This document shows positions 54,964-61,558 of a DNA stretch of 64,000 nt, in pieces. Position numbers and translations under genes: made by a program. Source of the DNA: Echinicola vietnamensis DSM 17526. GTDB taxonomy: Bacteria > Bacteroidota > Bacteroidia > Cytophagales > Cyclobacteriaceae. The first letter of the stretch is position 1; every line of letters begins with the position of its first letter. Location of the stretch: NCBI RefSeq assembly GCF_000325705.1, contig NC_019904.1, positions 5,067,501-5,131,500 on the forward strand. Direction: 5' to 3'. The notes under the pieces are model-generated. The model saw only the letters and a program-made list of their open reading frames with translations. It was not told the DNA's origin and ran no database searches.

Positions 54964-55313
54964 AATACGTTTAACGCTTCATTTAGTGAGCTTTGAAAAC
55001 GCACCTGCCTTCCTTGGTTACTTTCATAAATAAAATCATTTAGGCTCTTGCTAGAATATATTGAAAAATCCCCTATGATAATTAATGGCAGTTGATACTG
55101 GGCAAATTTTTGAAGAATATCGCCTGCTAGTTTGGTCTTTAAATCAAAAAAGTCTGCAGTAATATTTTTTTGGTATAAGATCAGTTTATCAAAACCTTGG
55201 TAATAGATGTTCCCCATTAAGTCTATAGCATCTTCAAGGTTTTGAATTATAATTTCATTGGAAATGACCTCTGCTACTTTAATACCCTTAAGTGAATGTT
55301 CTATTATTTCCAT
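54960..55313 (-). CDS. DUF4180 family protein
   Basis: A 117-residue protein of the DUF4180 family: IKVAEVISNEIIIQNLEDAIDLMGNIYYQGFDKLILYQKNITADFFDLKTKLAGDILQKFAQYQLPLIIIGDF, then SNQGRQVRFQSSLNEAL. The layout is STAS-like, alternating strands and helices. Function is unknown. It overlaps the YdeI-like gene by 4 bp and follows the DUF1801 gene by 9 bp, inside cassette 2. Confidence 0.88.
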   Translation of the reverse strand: MEIIEHSLKGIKVAEVISNEIIIQNLEDAIDLMGNIYYQGFDKLILYQKNITADFFDLKTKLAGDILQKFAQYQLPLIIIGDFSIYSSKSLNDFIYESNQGRQVRFQSSLNEALNVL

Positions 55314-55322
55314 TCGATGCTG

Positions 55323-55679
55323 TTATAATTCGTTAAGCTTTGATTGATCTTTTATCAGTTGTTTAATCTCGGAAGAAGGAACCTCTTGGCCAAACTTAAT
55401 TTGAATGGTTTTCTTCCCTGTTTTGTATCCCTTTGCTTCCAGGGTTTTCCGCACTTCATCCGACAGGGAATCAATACCAAAACTCACGTGATTCTTTGCC
55501 AAAGAAAATCCGGCAAGAATGCCATTATAATTGTAGATAGGCACGTTCCATTTGATACCCCCCGCTGCCTTTGGTTCTGTAGTTTCGATCAGTTCCCTGA
55601 GCTTAAGCATTATTTCCTTGGCAACTGCTGGTGATCTATCGATAAACTCATCTACTGTCCTGGGCTTGATTTCTTTCAT
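55323..55679 (-). CDS. DUF1801 (YdhG-like) protein
   Basis: A 118-residue protein with TVDEFIDRSPAVAKEIMLKLRELIETTEPKAAGGIKWNVPIYNYNGILAGFSLAKNHVSFGI, the DUF1801 core, and a helical end with a basic segment (KTIQIKFGQEVPSSEIKQLIKDQ). The fold is a small alpha/beta sandwich of unknown activity, often beside ArsR and SRPBCC genes. It overlaps the DoxX gene by 4 bp and is cotranscribed. Confidence 0.9.
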   Translation of the reverse strand: MKEIKPRTVDEFIDRSPAVAKEIMLKLRELIETTEPKAAGGIKWNVPIYNYNGILAGFSLAKNHVSFGIDSLSDEVRKTLEAKGYKTGKKTIQIKFGQEVPSSEIKQLIKDQSKLNEL

Positions 55680-56059
55680 TTTTTGGGCATTGTTAATTTT
55701 CTAGGCTCTGGCCTGAAACACCAGGAAACAACTGTCAATACAATAAGCAAACCAGGGCCAAAGAGTGTAGTGGTATCATCTCCAATTATCAAGTGTGAGG
55801 CCATAGCTCCAGTCATCACAAAGAAAAAACCTGCATACGCCCATTCTTTTAACAATGGATATTTTGGAATAAGAATGGCGGTTACGCCTAAAATTTTCCA
55901 AACGCCCAGAATGGTCAATAAATAACCCGGATAACCTAAGTGCTGCATACTCGCAACTTCTTCCTCCATTTTTATCAATTGGACAATTCCCGTGGACAAC
56001 ATCCCCAAGGACAGCCAGACCGTAGCTATCCAGTAAATAATTTTGTCTCGTTTTTTCAT
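55676..56059 (-). CDS. DoxX-like four-helix membrane protein, cassette 2
   Basis: A 127-residue protein with four membrane helices and the DoxX-like motif pattern: GIVQLIKMEEEVASMQHLGYPGYLLTILGVWKILGVTAILIPKYPLLKEWAYAGFFFVMTGAMASHLI. It is related to the DoxX protein of cassette 3 (58701). DoxX-like proteins sit in the inner membrane and are linked to oxidative or thiol stress in some bacteria. It lies 6 bp after the SRPBCC gene of the cassette. Confidence 0.92.
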   Translation of the reverse strand: MKKRDKIIYWIATVWLSLGMLSTGIVQLIKMEEEVASMQHLGYPGYLLTILGVWKILGVTAILIPKYPLLKEWAYAGFFFVMTGAMASHLIIGDDTTTLFGPGLLIVLTVVSWCFRPEPRKLTMPKK

Positions 56060-56065
56060 AACAAG

Positions 56066-56530
56066 TTATTTTACGTCCGTTAGAATTTCCTCCAGTTTAT
56101 CGTGAGCCCTATTCAAGCCATAAGCAAATGGGAGTTTTAGTTGCTCGGCTCGGTGTTTTTCGGATTTGTAGACAATCTGAATCGTTAATTTGCTTTTATC
56201 ATGGGAAACCTTTTCAAAATGTAGAAACTCCAATTGTACGCCCATCGCCATACCTTCCATTTCAAAGGTTCGAACGATTTCCTGGTCAGGAATCACCTTA
56301 TGAATAGTGCCATTGGCCTTAAACATTACCTGCCCTTCGTGCGAGGTTTCAAAGGCATAACTTCCATGATTTCTGTTTTCCAGCTTTAAAACTGTTGTAC
56401 CCATCCACTGAGCAACAAATTCCGCCTCCGTGTAAGCTTTGTATACCAGCACTACCGGAAGGTCAAAGTCCCTTATAATGGTTAGCTCTTGTTTGCCTTC
56501 AGGGGCATTCACTTTTGTTTTTTGTACCAT
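56066..56530 (-). CDS. SRPBCC (AHSA1-like) protein, cassette 2
   Basis: A 154-residue helix-grip protein beginning MVQKTKVNAPEGKQELTIIRDFDLPVVLVYKAYTEAEFVAQWMGTTVLKLENRNHGSYAFETSHEGQVMFKANGTIHKVIPDQEIVRTFEMEG. The AQWM...HGSY/F pattern differs from cassette 1, so the two are distant paralogues and may bind different ligands. It follows the ArsR gene by 9 bp. Confidence 0.9.
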   Translation of the reverse strand: MVQKTKVNAPEGKQELTIIRDFDLPVVLVYKAYTEAEFVAQWMGTTVLKLENRNHGSYAFETSHEGQVMFKANGTIHKVIPDQEIVRTFEMEGMAMGVQLEFLHFEKVSHDKSKLTIQIVYKSEKHRAEQLKLPFAYGLNRAHDKLEEILTDVK

Positions 56531-56539
56531 AGTTTGTTT

Positions 56540-56860
56540 TTATTTAGACAGGTGTTTTTGCATTACGGCTTCCAGGGCATTAAAGCGATCATCCCACATT
56601 TTTCTAAAAGGCTCGATAAAATCAGCTATTTGCTTCATCCCCACCGGGTTAAGTTTGTAGTAAATCTCCCTTCCTTTTTGCTCCTGTTCCAATATTTCAC
56701 ACTCTGTCAGGATTTGAATGTGCTTTGAAATGGTTTGCCTGGAATAATCGAAATGCCCTGCAATGGCTCCCGGTGTCATTGTGCTTGCCGCCACCATGGT
56801 AATTATGGCCCTCCTCGTGGGATCTGCAATGGCTTGAAATACGTCTCTTCTTAACTTCAT
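56540..56860 (-). CDS. ArsR-type winged-helix repressor, cassette 2
   Basis: A 106-residue repressor: [86 protein letters not shown] take the start at 56860 because the predicted -7 element (56879-56886) would otherwise fall inside the gene and because the paralogues start MKLRRD/MRRD. The divergent DUF1330 gene begins 112 bp away, so it may be under the same control. Confidence 0.92.
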   Translation of the reverse strand: MKLRRDVFQAIADPTRRAIITMVAASTMTPGAIAGHFDYSRQTISKHIQILTECEILEQEQKGREIYYKLNPVGMKQIADFIEPFRKMWDDRFNALEAVMQKHLSK

Positions 56861-56863
56861 TAC

Positions 56864-56910
56864 GCAGTTATTTGACTGCAAATATAAATGCAGTTATTTA
56901 GTTGCGCAAA
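56864..56910 (-). promoter_or_regulatory. Promoter and operator of ArsR cassette 2
   Basis: Two 16-bp sites, GCAGTTATTTGACTGC (56864-56879) and GCAGTTATTTAGTTGC (56890-56905), are separated by 10 bp. The first has perfect 5-bp palindromic ends. On the minus strand TTTG (56907-56910), a 20-bp spacer and TATATTTG (56879-56886) make a full-consensus promoter. Confidence 0.8.
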
Positions 56911-56972
56911 TTTTCTTAATATGATATTTTAGAACGATCGATTAAATTAGCTCTATAAAAACCAACAGGGTC

Positions 56973-57401
56973 ATGAAAAAGTATATTGACGCTACACCGG
57001 ATTCAGGCAAGCAGTTTTATCAAAGCTTTAACGGAAAGGGAGAAATCACAATGCTTAACTTGTTGAAGTTCAAGGAAAAAGCTGATTATTCAGACATGGC
57101 GCACTTGAGACCAGAACAAGAAATAAGTGGTGAAGAAGCTTATCAATTATATCTTGACAGTACTTTGCCACCACTACAAGAAGCAGGGAGCGAGATTCTC
57201 TATTTCGGTAAAGGAAGAGATTTTTTAATTGGTCCGGAAACCGAAAAGTGGGATGCCATTTTGTTGGTGAAGCATCAATCTGTAAAGAAGTTTATGGAAT
57301 TTGCCCAAAACGAAGATTATTTAAAGCATGCTGGCCATCGAACGGCTGCACTTGAAGATTCCCGACTTTTGCCAACTACTGAAGTGAAAAACGAACTCTA
57401 G
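56973..57401 (+). CDS. DUF1330-like protein
   Basis: A 142-residue protein on the plus strand, opposite to its neighbours: ITMLNLLKFKEKADYSD, EISGEEAYQLYLDSTLPPLQEAGSEILYFGKGRDFLIGPETEKWDAILLVKHQSVKKFMEFAQNEDYLKHAGHRTAALEDSRLLPT. This is the ferredoxin-like DUF1330 pattern. It starts 112 bp from the ArsR gene of cassette 2 and could be controlled by the same repressor. Enzymatic function unknown. Confidence 0.87.
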   Translation: MKKYIDATPDSGKQFYQSFNGKGEITMLNLLKFKEKADYSDMAHLRPEQEISGEEAYQLYLDSTLPPLQEAGSEILYFGKGRDFLIGPETEKWDAILLVKHQSVKKFMEFAQNEDYLKHAGHRTAALEDSRLLPTTEVKNEL

Positions 57402-57425
57402 CCAGGTAGCTCCATGCCAGCTTTA

Positions 57426-57683
57426 TTAAGGTATCAAGCTTACTTCTATTCCATTGCATTTACCAAAATTAAGAATACCTGATATGTCAATAGCATGGCG
57501 ACCCTCAACTCTTAAAATCCTATCACAATCTTCCAAATCTAAATTGATACGATAGTTTGGATGCAGCTGTTTGAGGTCGCTAACTATTTTGTTGGCCAAC
57601 TGTTGATTACCGACATTCGTTTTGAATATCTCAATGCAGTTAGGAGGATCATTTAATTGCTCATTCATTCTCGTTTTCTTCAA
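57426..57683 (-). CDS. Small HMA-like protein without CxxC (paralogue of 54112)
   Basis: An 85-residue protein: CIEIFKTNVGNQQLANKIVSDLKQLHPNYRINLDLEDCDRILRVEGRHAIDISGILNFG. It shares with the protein at 54112 the IFKTN start, INxDLEDxDxxLRVExR centre and DxSGxxxFG end. The ferredoxin-like topology without the CxxC makes a copper chaperone role unlikely. It overlaps the cupin gene by 23 bp at its start. A shorter form may start at the internal Met before NEQLNDPPN. Confidence 0.75.
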   Translation of the reverse strand: MKKTRMNEQLNDPPNCIEIFKTNVGNQQLANKIVSDLKQLHPNYRINLDLEDCDRILRVEGRHAIDISGILNFGKCNGIEVSLIP

Positions 57684-58065
57684 ACCATTTTACTATGGAT
57701 GGCATGTTTCGCTCAAACCCTCCAGGAATAAAGAAATTAAGCACTCCACATTTTTCATCTGTGCGGTTAGCAAAGTCGTGAATGGTTTTGGCAGGAATCC
57801 TTAGAAAGGCACCTTTTTCAATATCAATCCATTTTACGCCTACCAGTATAGACGTAGTACCTTCAATACCATAAAATATTTCATCATTTTCTTCGTGCTG
57901 ATGCGCTCCTGGTCCTTCTGAATTTGGTTCGAGCCACCACTCAGAAATGCTATACTTATTAGAAGTTTCATCTTCATCTGCCTTGAAAACAGCGGTCATT
58001 GTACCCATTTTGTAGGTTCTACCTTCATTGGTTTTTAGGACAATTGGTTCGTCTTTTTCTTTCAT
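57661..58065 (-). CDS. Cupin-domain protein
   Basis: A 134-residue cupin: SISEWWLEPNSEGPGAHQHEENDEIFYGIEGTTSILVGVKWIDIEKGAFLRIPAKTIHDFANRTDEKCGVLNFFIPGGFE. The H-x-H-x-x-x-x-E motif (HQHEENDE) and the later His (IPAKTIHDF) form a metal site, so it may be a dioxygenase-like or ligand-binding cupin. It belongs to cassette 3, 21 bp after the NTF2-like gene. Confidence 0.92.
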   Translation of the reverse strand: MKEKDEPIVLKTNEGRTYKMGTMTAVFKADEDETSNKYSISEWWLEPNSEGPGAHQHEENDEIFYGIEGTTSILVGVKWIDIEKGAFLRIPAKTIHDFANRTDEKCGVLNFFIPGGFERNMPSIVKWFEENENE

Positions 58066-58086
58066 TCTAGATTTTCAATTATGACA

Positions 58087-58464
58087 TTATACTTCTATGC
58101 AATAGGATGTGATGGCCTTGACCTTTTCACCTTTCGTACTCTGGAAAACATAAAAATCTGAGAAGGCATATTGATTCCCGTTTTCCATTGTCATTAGTCC
58201 GTTTACGGCACCTTCTTTACCGTGAGATAGGATTTGGTTCAATATCAATTCGGTAACTTTTGTAGACTGCATTTTTTCTAGCTCCTCCTTAAAAGCTTCA
58301 TTTCCTTCGATTTTCTTATCGCCAATGATGTCCCACACAATGTCTTGGGCTACATTATCCGTTAGAAAGCCGACATTGCCTTCAGCAAAGGCTATGTTAA
58401 ATTGTCTTAAGAATTCCATTTTGGGCGAATTGCCACAATTAGGACTGGATATTATTTTGGTCAT
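58087..58464 (-). CDS. NTF2/SnoaL-like protein
   Basis: A 125-residue protein with the cone-shaped NTF2-like fold: MEFLRQFNIAFAEGNVGFLTDNVAQDIVWDIIGDKKIEGNEAFKEELEKMQ and VNGLMTMENGNQYAFSDFYVFQSTKGEKVKAITSYCIEV. Such proteins bind or isomerise small hydrophobic molecules. It lies 18 bp after the DUF4287 gene in cassette 3. Catalytic residues cannot be assigned. Confidence 0.88.
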   Translation of the reverse strand: MTKIISSPNCGNSPKMEFLRQFNIAFAEGNVGFLTDNVAQDIVWDIIGDKKIEGNEAFKEELEKMQSTKVTELILNQILSHGKEGAVNGLMTMENGNQYAFSDFYVFQSTKGEKVKAITSYCIEV

Positions 58465-58482
58465 CTGAAAAGGATTAAAGTG

Positions 58483-58695
58483 CTATTCCCGTTTTCCTTT
58501 AAGGTAGGCATACATGGCCATGGCGTGTCCATGACCCAATTCAAATTCTTCTTTCAACCAAGTGGTTACTTCGGTAGCTTTTACAACTAACTCCCCGTTT
58601 TTTGTGAAGGCTTTTTCTTCTGCAAGGTTCTGGAAGTCTTGGGCTTTTTTGCCTGTTTTTTCTTCTATGTTCGTAATGTACGTTTGGAATGACAT
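58483..58695 (-). CDS. DUF4287 protein
   Basis: A 70-residue protein matching DUF4287: MSFQTYITNIEEKTGKKAQDFQNLAEEKAFTKNGELVVKATEVTTWLKEEFELGHGHAMAMYAYLKGK. The conserved block is the WLKEEFxLGHGHAMA segment with its two His. Function unknown. It lies 5 bp after the DoxX-like gene, in cassette 3. Confidence 0.92.
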   Translation of the reverse strand: MSFQTYITNIEEKTGKKAQDFQNLAEEKAFTKNGELVVKATEVTTWLKEEFELGHGHAMAMYAYLKGKRE

Positions 58696-58700
58696 ATTTA

Positions 58701-59081
58701 TTAGTTTATAGATTGAAGTTTGATTTTTTGTGAGTAGCTATACGATATCCCCAACACAATGCCTACCACAATGGGCATTGCAATATTTGCCATTACTTGG
58801 TCAACCGCCATATGACTTATGGTTGCAAAAATTAAATTGAAGGATAAGCCCGCATAAGCCCACTCTCTTAGTTTAACAGGAAGCTTTGGAAGCATTATTG
58901 CGCTTGCTCCTAATATCTTGCAAACAATTAAAGTATAGGCAAAGTAGTCAGGATAGCCCAGGGGTTTGGTTCCCGCGTTGAAATATTCATGTGCAAATAG
59001 GAGCGTTGCCAATGGCATTAACGCTTCCATGACGAAAATGACTGAAGTCGCTATCCAGAATATGGTTTTATACTTCTTCAT
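58701..59081 (-). CDS. DoxX-like four-helix membrane protein, cassette 3
   Basis: A 126-residue protein with four membrane helices, related to the DoxX protein at 55676: MKKYKTIFWIATSVIFVMEALMPLATLLFAHEYFNAGTKPLGYPDYFAYTLIVCKILGASAIMLPKLPVKLREWAYAGLSFNLIFATISH. The REWAYAG-F block is shared with cassette 2. It follows the SRPBCC-VOC gene by 5 bp. Confidence 0.92.
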   Translation of the reverse strand: MKKYKTIFWIATSVIFVMEALMPLATLLFAHEYFNAGTKPLGYPDYFAYTLIVCKILGASAIMLPKLPVKLREWAYAGLSFNLIFATISHMAVDQVMANIAMPIVVGIVLGISYSYSQKIKLQSIN

Positions 59082-59086
59082 AGCAG

Positions 59087-60049
59087 CTATTTGTTTTGAT
59101 AATTAATCATCCAGTTGATTCCGAATTTATCTGTACAACTCCCATAATATGCACCCCAAAACGTATCTTCGATAGGCATTTCTATTTGTCCACCTTCAGA
59201 AAGAGCATCAAAAAGACGCTTTGCCTCCACTCTCGATTCTGGTTCTAGATTAAGGTGCATGTTGTTACCTGGCTTTACAGTCATCCCAAATTCTTTAGGA
59301 GCATCAGTACCCATTAAAATATGACCACCAAGTATGGGAAGTTCTACGTGCAACACCATTTTTTTGACCGATTCGTCCATTGGAGGATGACTATGGTCAG
59401 CCGGTACTTCGTCAAAGCGTTTAATGCCATTGATGAAATCAGATTTAAAAACTTGTTTGTAATAGCGAAAGGCTTCTTCTGTATTGCCTGGAAAGTTTAA
59501 ATAGCTAGATACACGTGCCTTATTATTCGGTTTGTTTTGTTTACGTAATTTGAATTGTGATTCAATGTATTGATCTAAGTTTTCAAGCCCTGCAGTAAAG
59601 CCTTCTTTGAAGCCCATTTCTATGATGGTCTCCAGATCTTCCAATTGATCAAACTGAATGTTGATTTCCACCAAAGCGGTATCGCCTTTGTCAATAAACT
59701 CGTTGTGCCATTTCACTCTCGGTTTGGTGCCACTTATCACGGCATTTTCATCACAGAAAGCATCCAGACCAGAAAAGCTCGTTAAAGGCACTATTTTTTC
59801 AAAATCAAACAAGCACCAATGTTGCTCACCTTGAGGCCCCGCCATGTAGTAATGCCATTGTCCTCCCTCGGTAAAGTTCATCGACTTGGTTACCGTTTTA
59901 TAAGGTTTTGGAGCCCACCATTGATCTAATATTTCAGGAGTAGTCCAGGCTTTCCAAACCATATCTTTTGGAGCGTTGAATGATCGTTCTACGTTAATTT
60001 GCTTGTTGTCTTTGTCAACGGTAAAGTTGAATAGAATTGCTTTGTTCAT
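59087..60049 (-). CDS. SRPBCC-VOC fusion protein, cassette 3
   Basis: A 320-residue protein made of two domains. The first, about residues 10-160, is AHSA1-like (INVERSFNAPKDMVWKAWTTPEILDQWWAPKPYKTVTKSMNFTEGGQWHYYMAGPQGEQ), closest to cassette 1. A short linker with NKPNNKARV follows. The second, about 178-318, is a PhnB/3-demethylubiquinone-methyltransferase-like VOC domain (SYLNFPGNTEEAFRYYKQVFKSDF, HVELPILGGHILMGTDAPKEFG, NLEPESRVEAKRLFDALSEGGQIEMPIEDTFWGAYYGSCTDKFGINWMINY). Its start overlaps the ArsR gene by 1 bp. In other genomes these domains are usually separate proteins, so the fusion indicates a joint role on one ligand. Confidence 0.92.
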   Translation of the reverse strand: MNKAILFNFTVDKDNKQINVERSFNAPKDMVWKAWTTPEILDQWWAPKPYKTVTKSMNFTEGGQWHYYMAGPQGEQHWCLFDFEKIVPLTSFSGLDAFCDENAVISGTKPRVKWHNEFIDKGDTALVEINIQFDQLEDLETIIEMGFKEGFTAGLENLDQYIESQFKLRKQNKPNNKARVSSYLNFPGNTEEAFRYYKQVFKSDFINGIKRFDEVPADHSHPPMDESVKKMVLHVELPILGGHILMGTDAPKEFGMTVKPGNNMHLNLEPESRVEAKRLFDALSEGGQIEMPIEDTFWGAYYGSCTDKFGINWMINYQNK

Positions 60050-60372
60050 TATTGTTTGTTTTTGAGTTTTTCTAATACGTTATCTAATTGGTTAAATCGA
60101 TCTTCCCAAATGGCTCTAAACTGCTCTAACCATTTATCGATTTCCTTCATTTTATCAACTTTTAACACGTAGTATATTTCTCTTCCTTGTTGATTTGCTT
60201 CCACCAAATCACATTCATTTAATATTTGAATATGCTTAGAAATGGTAGGTCTTGCTGCATCAAAATTTTCTGCAATGGCACCAGCTGTCATAGCTTGTGT
60301 GGTAAGCAATACCAGTATTCCACGTCTTGTTGGGTCGGAAATGGCTTGAAAAATATCACGTCTTAATTTCAT
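60049..60372 (-). CDS. ArsR-type winged-helix repressor, cassette 3
   Basis: A 107-residue repressor: [103 protein letters not shown]. It is closer to the cassette 1 and 2 repressors than to metal-sensing ArsR proteins and lacks Cys in the sensing positions. Its gene overlaps the fusion gene by 1 bp. The promoter just upstream has two 16-bp sites. Confidence 0.93.
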   Translation of the reverse strand: MKLRRDIFQAISDPTRRGILVLLTTQAMTAGAIAENFDAARPTISKHIQILNECDLVEANQQGREIYYVLKVDKMKEIDKWLEQFRAIWEDRFNQLDNVLEKLKNKQ

Positions 60373-60377
60373 TATAT

Positions 60378-60424
60378 GAAGTTATTTGGCTACAAATATA
60401 TATGAAGCCATTTGACTACATAAA
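60378..60424 (-). promoter_or_regulatory. Promoter and operator of ArsR cassette 3
   Basis: Two 16-bp sites, GAAGTTATTTGGCTAC (60378-60393) and GAAGCCATTTGACTAC (60404-60419), are separated by 10 bp. On the minus strand TTTA (60421-60424), a 20-bp spacer and TATATTTG (60393-60400) form the promoter. Spacing is the same as in cassettes 1 and 2, although the base sequence differs. Confidence 0.78.
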
Positions 60425-60601
60425 TAAAAATCAACAGAAGTTTATCAAGATTACTTTCTTGAATACCTCAACAGATGAAGACCTGTTTAAAATGTTTTAG
60501 TGGTTAAAAATTCAAACAGTTTTGCTTTTGACTCGTTTATTTTATATCCATCTGTTTTATAACATAGTCTAATTGACTATCAACTCCACTAATTAAGTCT
60601 T

Positions 60602-61558
60602 TAGAGGTGACCGTTTAATTTCATATATTTATGCTTTTAAACAAGCAGATAATGGATGTTTTCAAAGGACAAGAGCTTATAGAGTTCAGTAGAAGGTTCC
60701 AGACCGAGTTGGATTGTAAGAAATATTTGTCCGAACTTAAGTGGAAAGATGGATTTACGTGTCGCAAGTGTGGTCATCAGGGTAGCCAGATCAGAAAGGA
60801 TTACGCACGTACCTGCAATAAATGTAGCGATACAGAAAGTGCTGGCGCAGGCACCCTTTTCCATAAAGTCAAATTTGGTCTTGTAAAGGCATTTTATATC
60901 TGTTTTGAGATGAGCACAAGTACCAAAAGTCTCTCTGCGATGTATATGGCCAAACGGTATGGCATTAACCGTAAAACAGCCATGAGCTTCATGCATAAAG
61001 TACGTGAGGCCATGAAATCGAGCGGAAATCATCCGATGAAGGGAGAAGTTCATGTGGACGAATTCGTAGTAGGGGGCCAAGAAGCCGGACATACCGGAAG
61101 GAGCTATGGAGGTAAGAAAAAGAAGGTAGTATGCGCGGTAGAACTTACTGATGCAGGAAAAGTCAAACGGTTTTATGCTTTACAGATCAAGGATTTTTCA
61201 GCCAAATCACTACGTCCCATCTTTGAGAGCCACATCGACAGGGGTGCCCAAGTTCAGACAGACGAATGGAAAGGGTATCGTCCTATCAAAAATGACTTTA
61301 CCATCAAACAGACTCCCAGTGAATTAGGCTTAAATTTTAAAGCAATTCACACCATGATCCATCAGGTAAAATCGTGGTTAAGGACGACGTTTTCCTGGGT
61401 AAGCAAAAGGCATATAGACCGCTACCTAAGTGAGTTTTCCTACAGAATCAACCGCTCACAGAGCAAGGACACGATCTTCCACAATTTGATCACCAGAATG
61501 GTCAGTAAGAAAAAAATCCATATTGCTGACTTAATATGATATTAACTGGTCACCTCTA
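60602..61558 (+). mobile_element. IS1595 family insertion sequence with 8-bp target duplication
   Basis: The element is 957 bp, bounded by the inverted repeat TAGAGGTGACC at 60602-60612 and its complement GGTCACCTCTA at 61548-61558. The direct repeat TAAGTCTT occurs at 60594-60601 and 61559-61566, an 8-bp target duplication as known for IS1595. It carries one intact transposase gene. It landed in the 3' end of the leftward S41 peptidase gene. Confidence 0.95.
60631..61539 (+). CDS. IS1595 family transposase
   Basis: A 302-residue transposase. A zinc ribbon occupies about residues 46-73 (TCRKCGHQG ... RTCNKCSDTES). The DDE-like core follows: GEVHVDEFVVGGQEAGHTGRSYGGKKKKVVCAVEL (first Asp), RGAQVQTDEWKGYRPI (second Asp), then IHTMIHQVKSWLRTTFSWVSKRHIDRYLSEFSYRINR. 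It may start at the Met at residue 8 (60652). No frameshift is seen, so it should be active. Confidence 0.95.
   Translation: MLLNKQIMDVFKGQELIEFSRRFQTELDCKKYLSELKWKDGFTCRKCGHQGSQIRKDYARTCNKCSDTESAGAGTLFHKVKFGLVKAFYICFEMSTSTKSLSAMYMAKRYGINRKTAMSFMHKVREAMKSSGNHPMKGEVHVDEFVVGGQEAGHTGRSYGGKKKKVVCAVELTDAGKVKRFYALQIKDFSAKSLRPIFESHIDRGAQVQTDEWKGYRPIKNDFTIKQTPSELGLNFKAIHTMIHQVKSWLRTTFSWVSKRHIDRYLSEFSYRINRSQSKDTIFHNLITRMVSKKKIHIADLI

Noticed and set aside
56861..56881. Upstream start for the cassette 2 ArsR gene at 56881
   Set aside because: It would place the -7 promoter element inside the gene, and the paralogues begin at the later Met.
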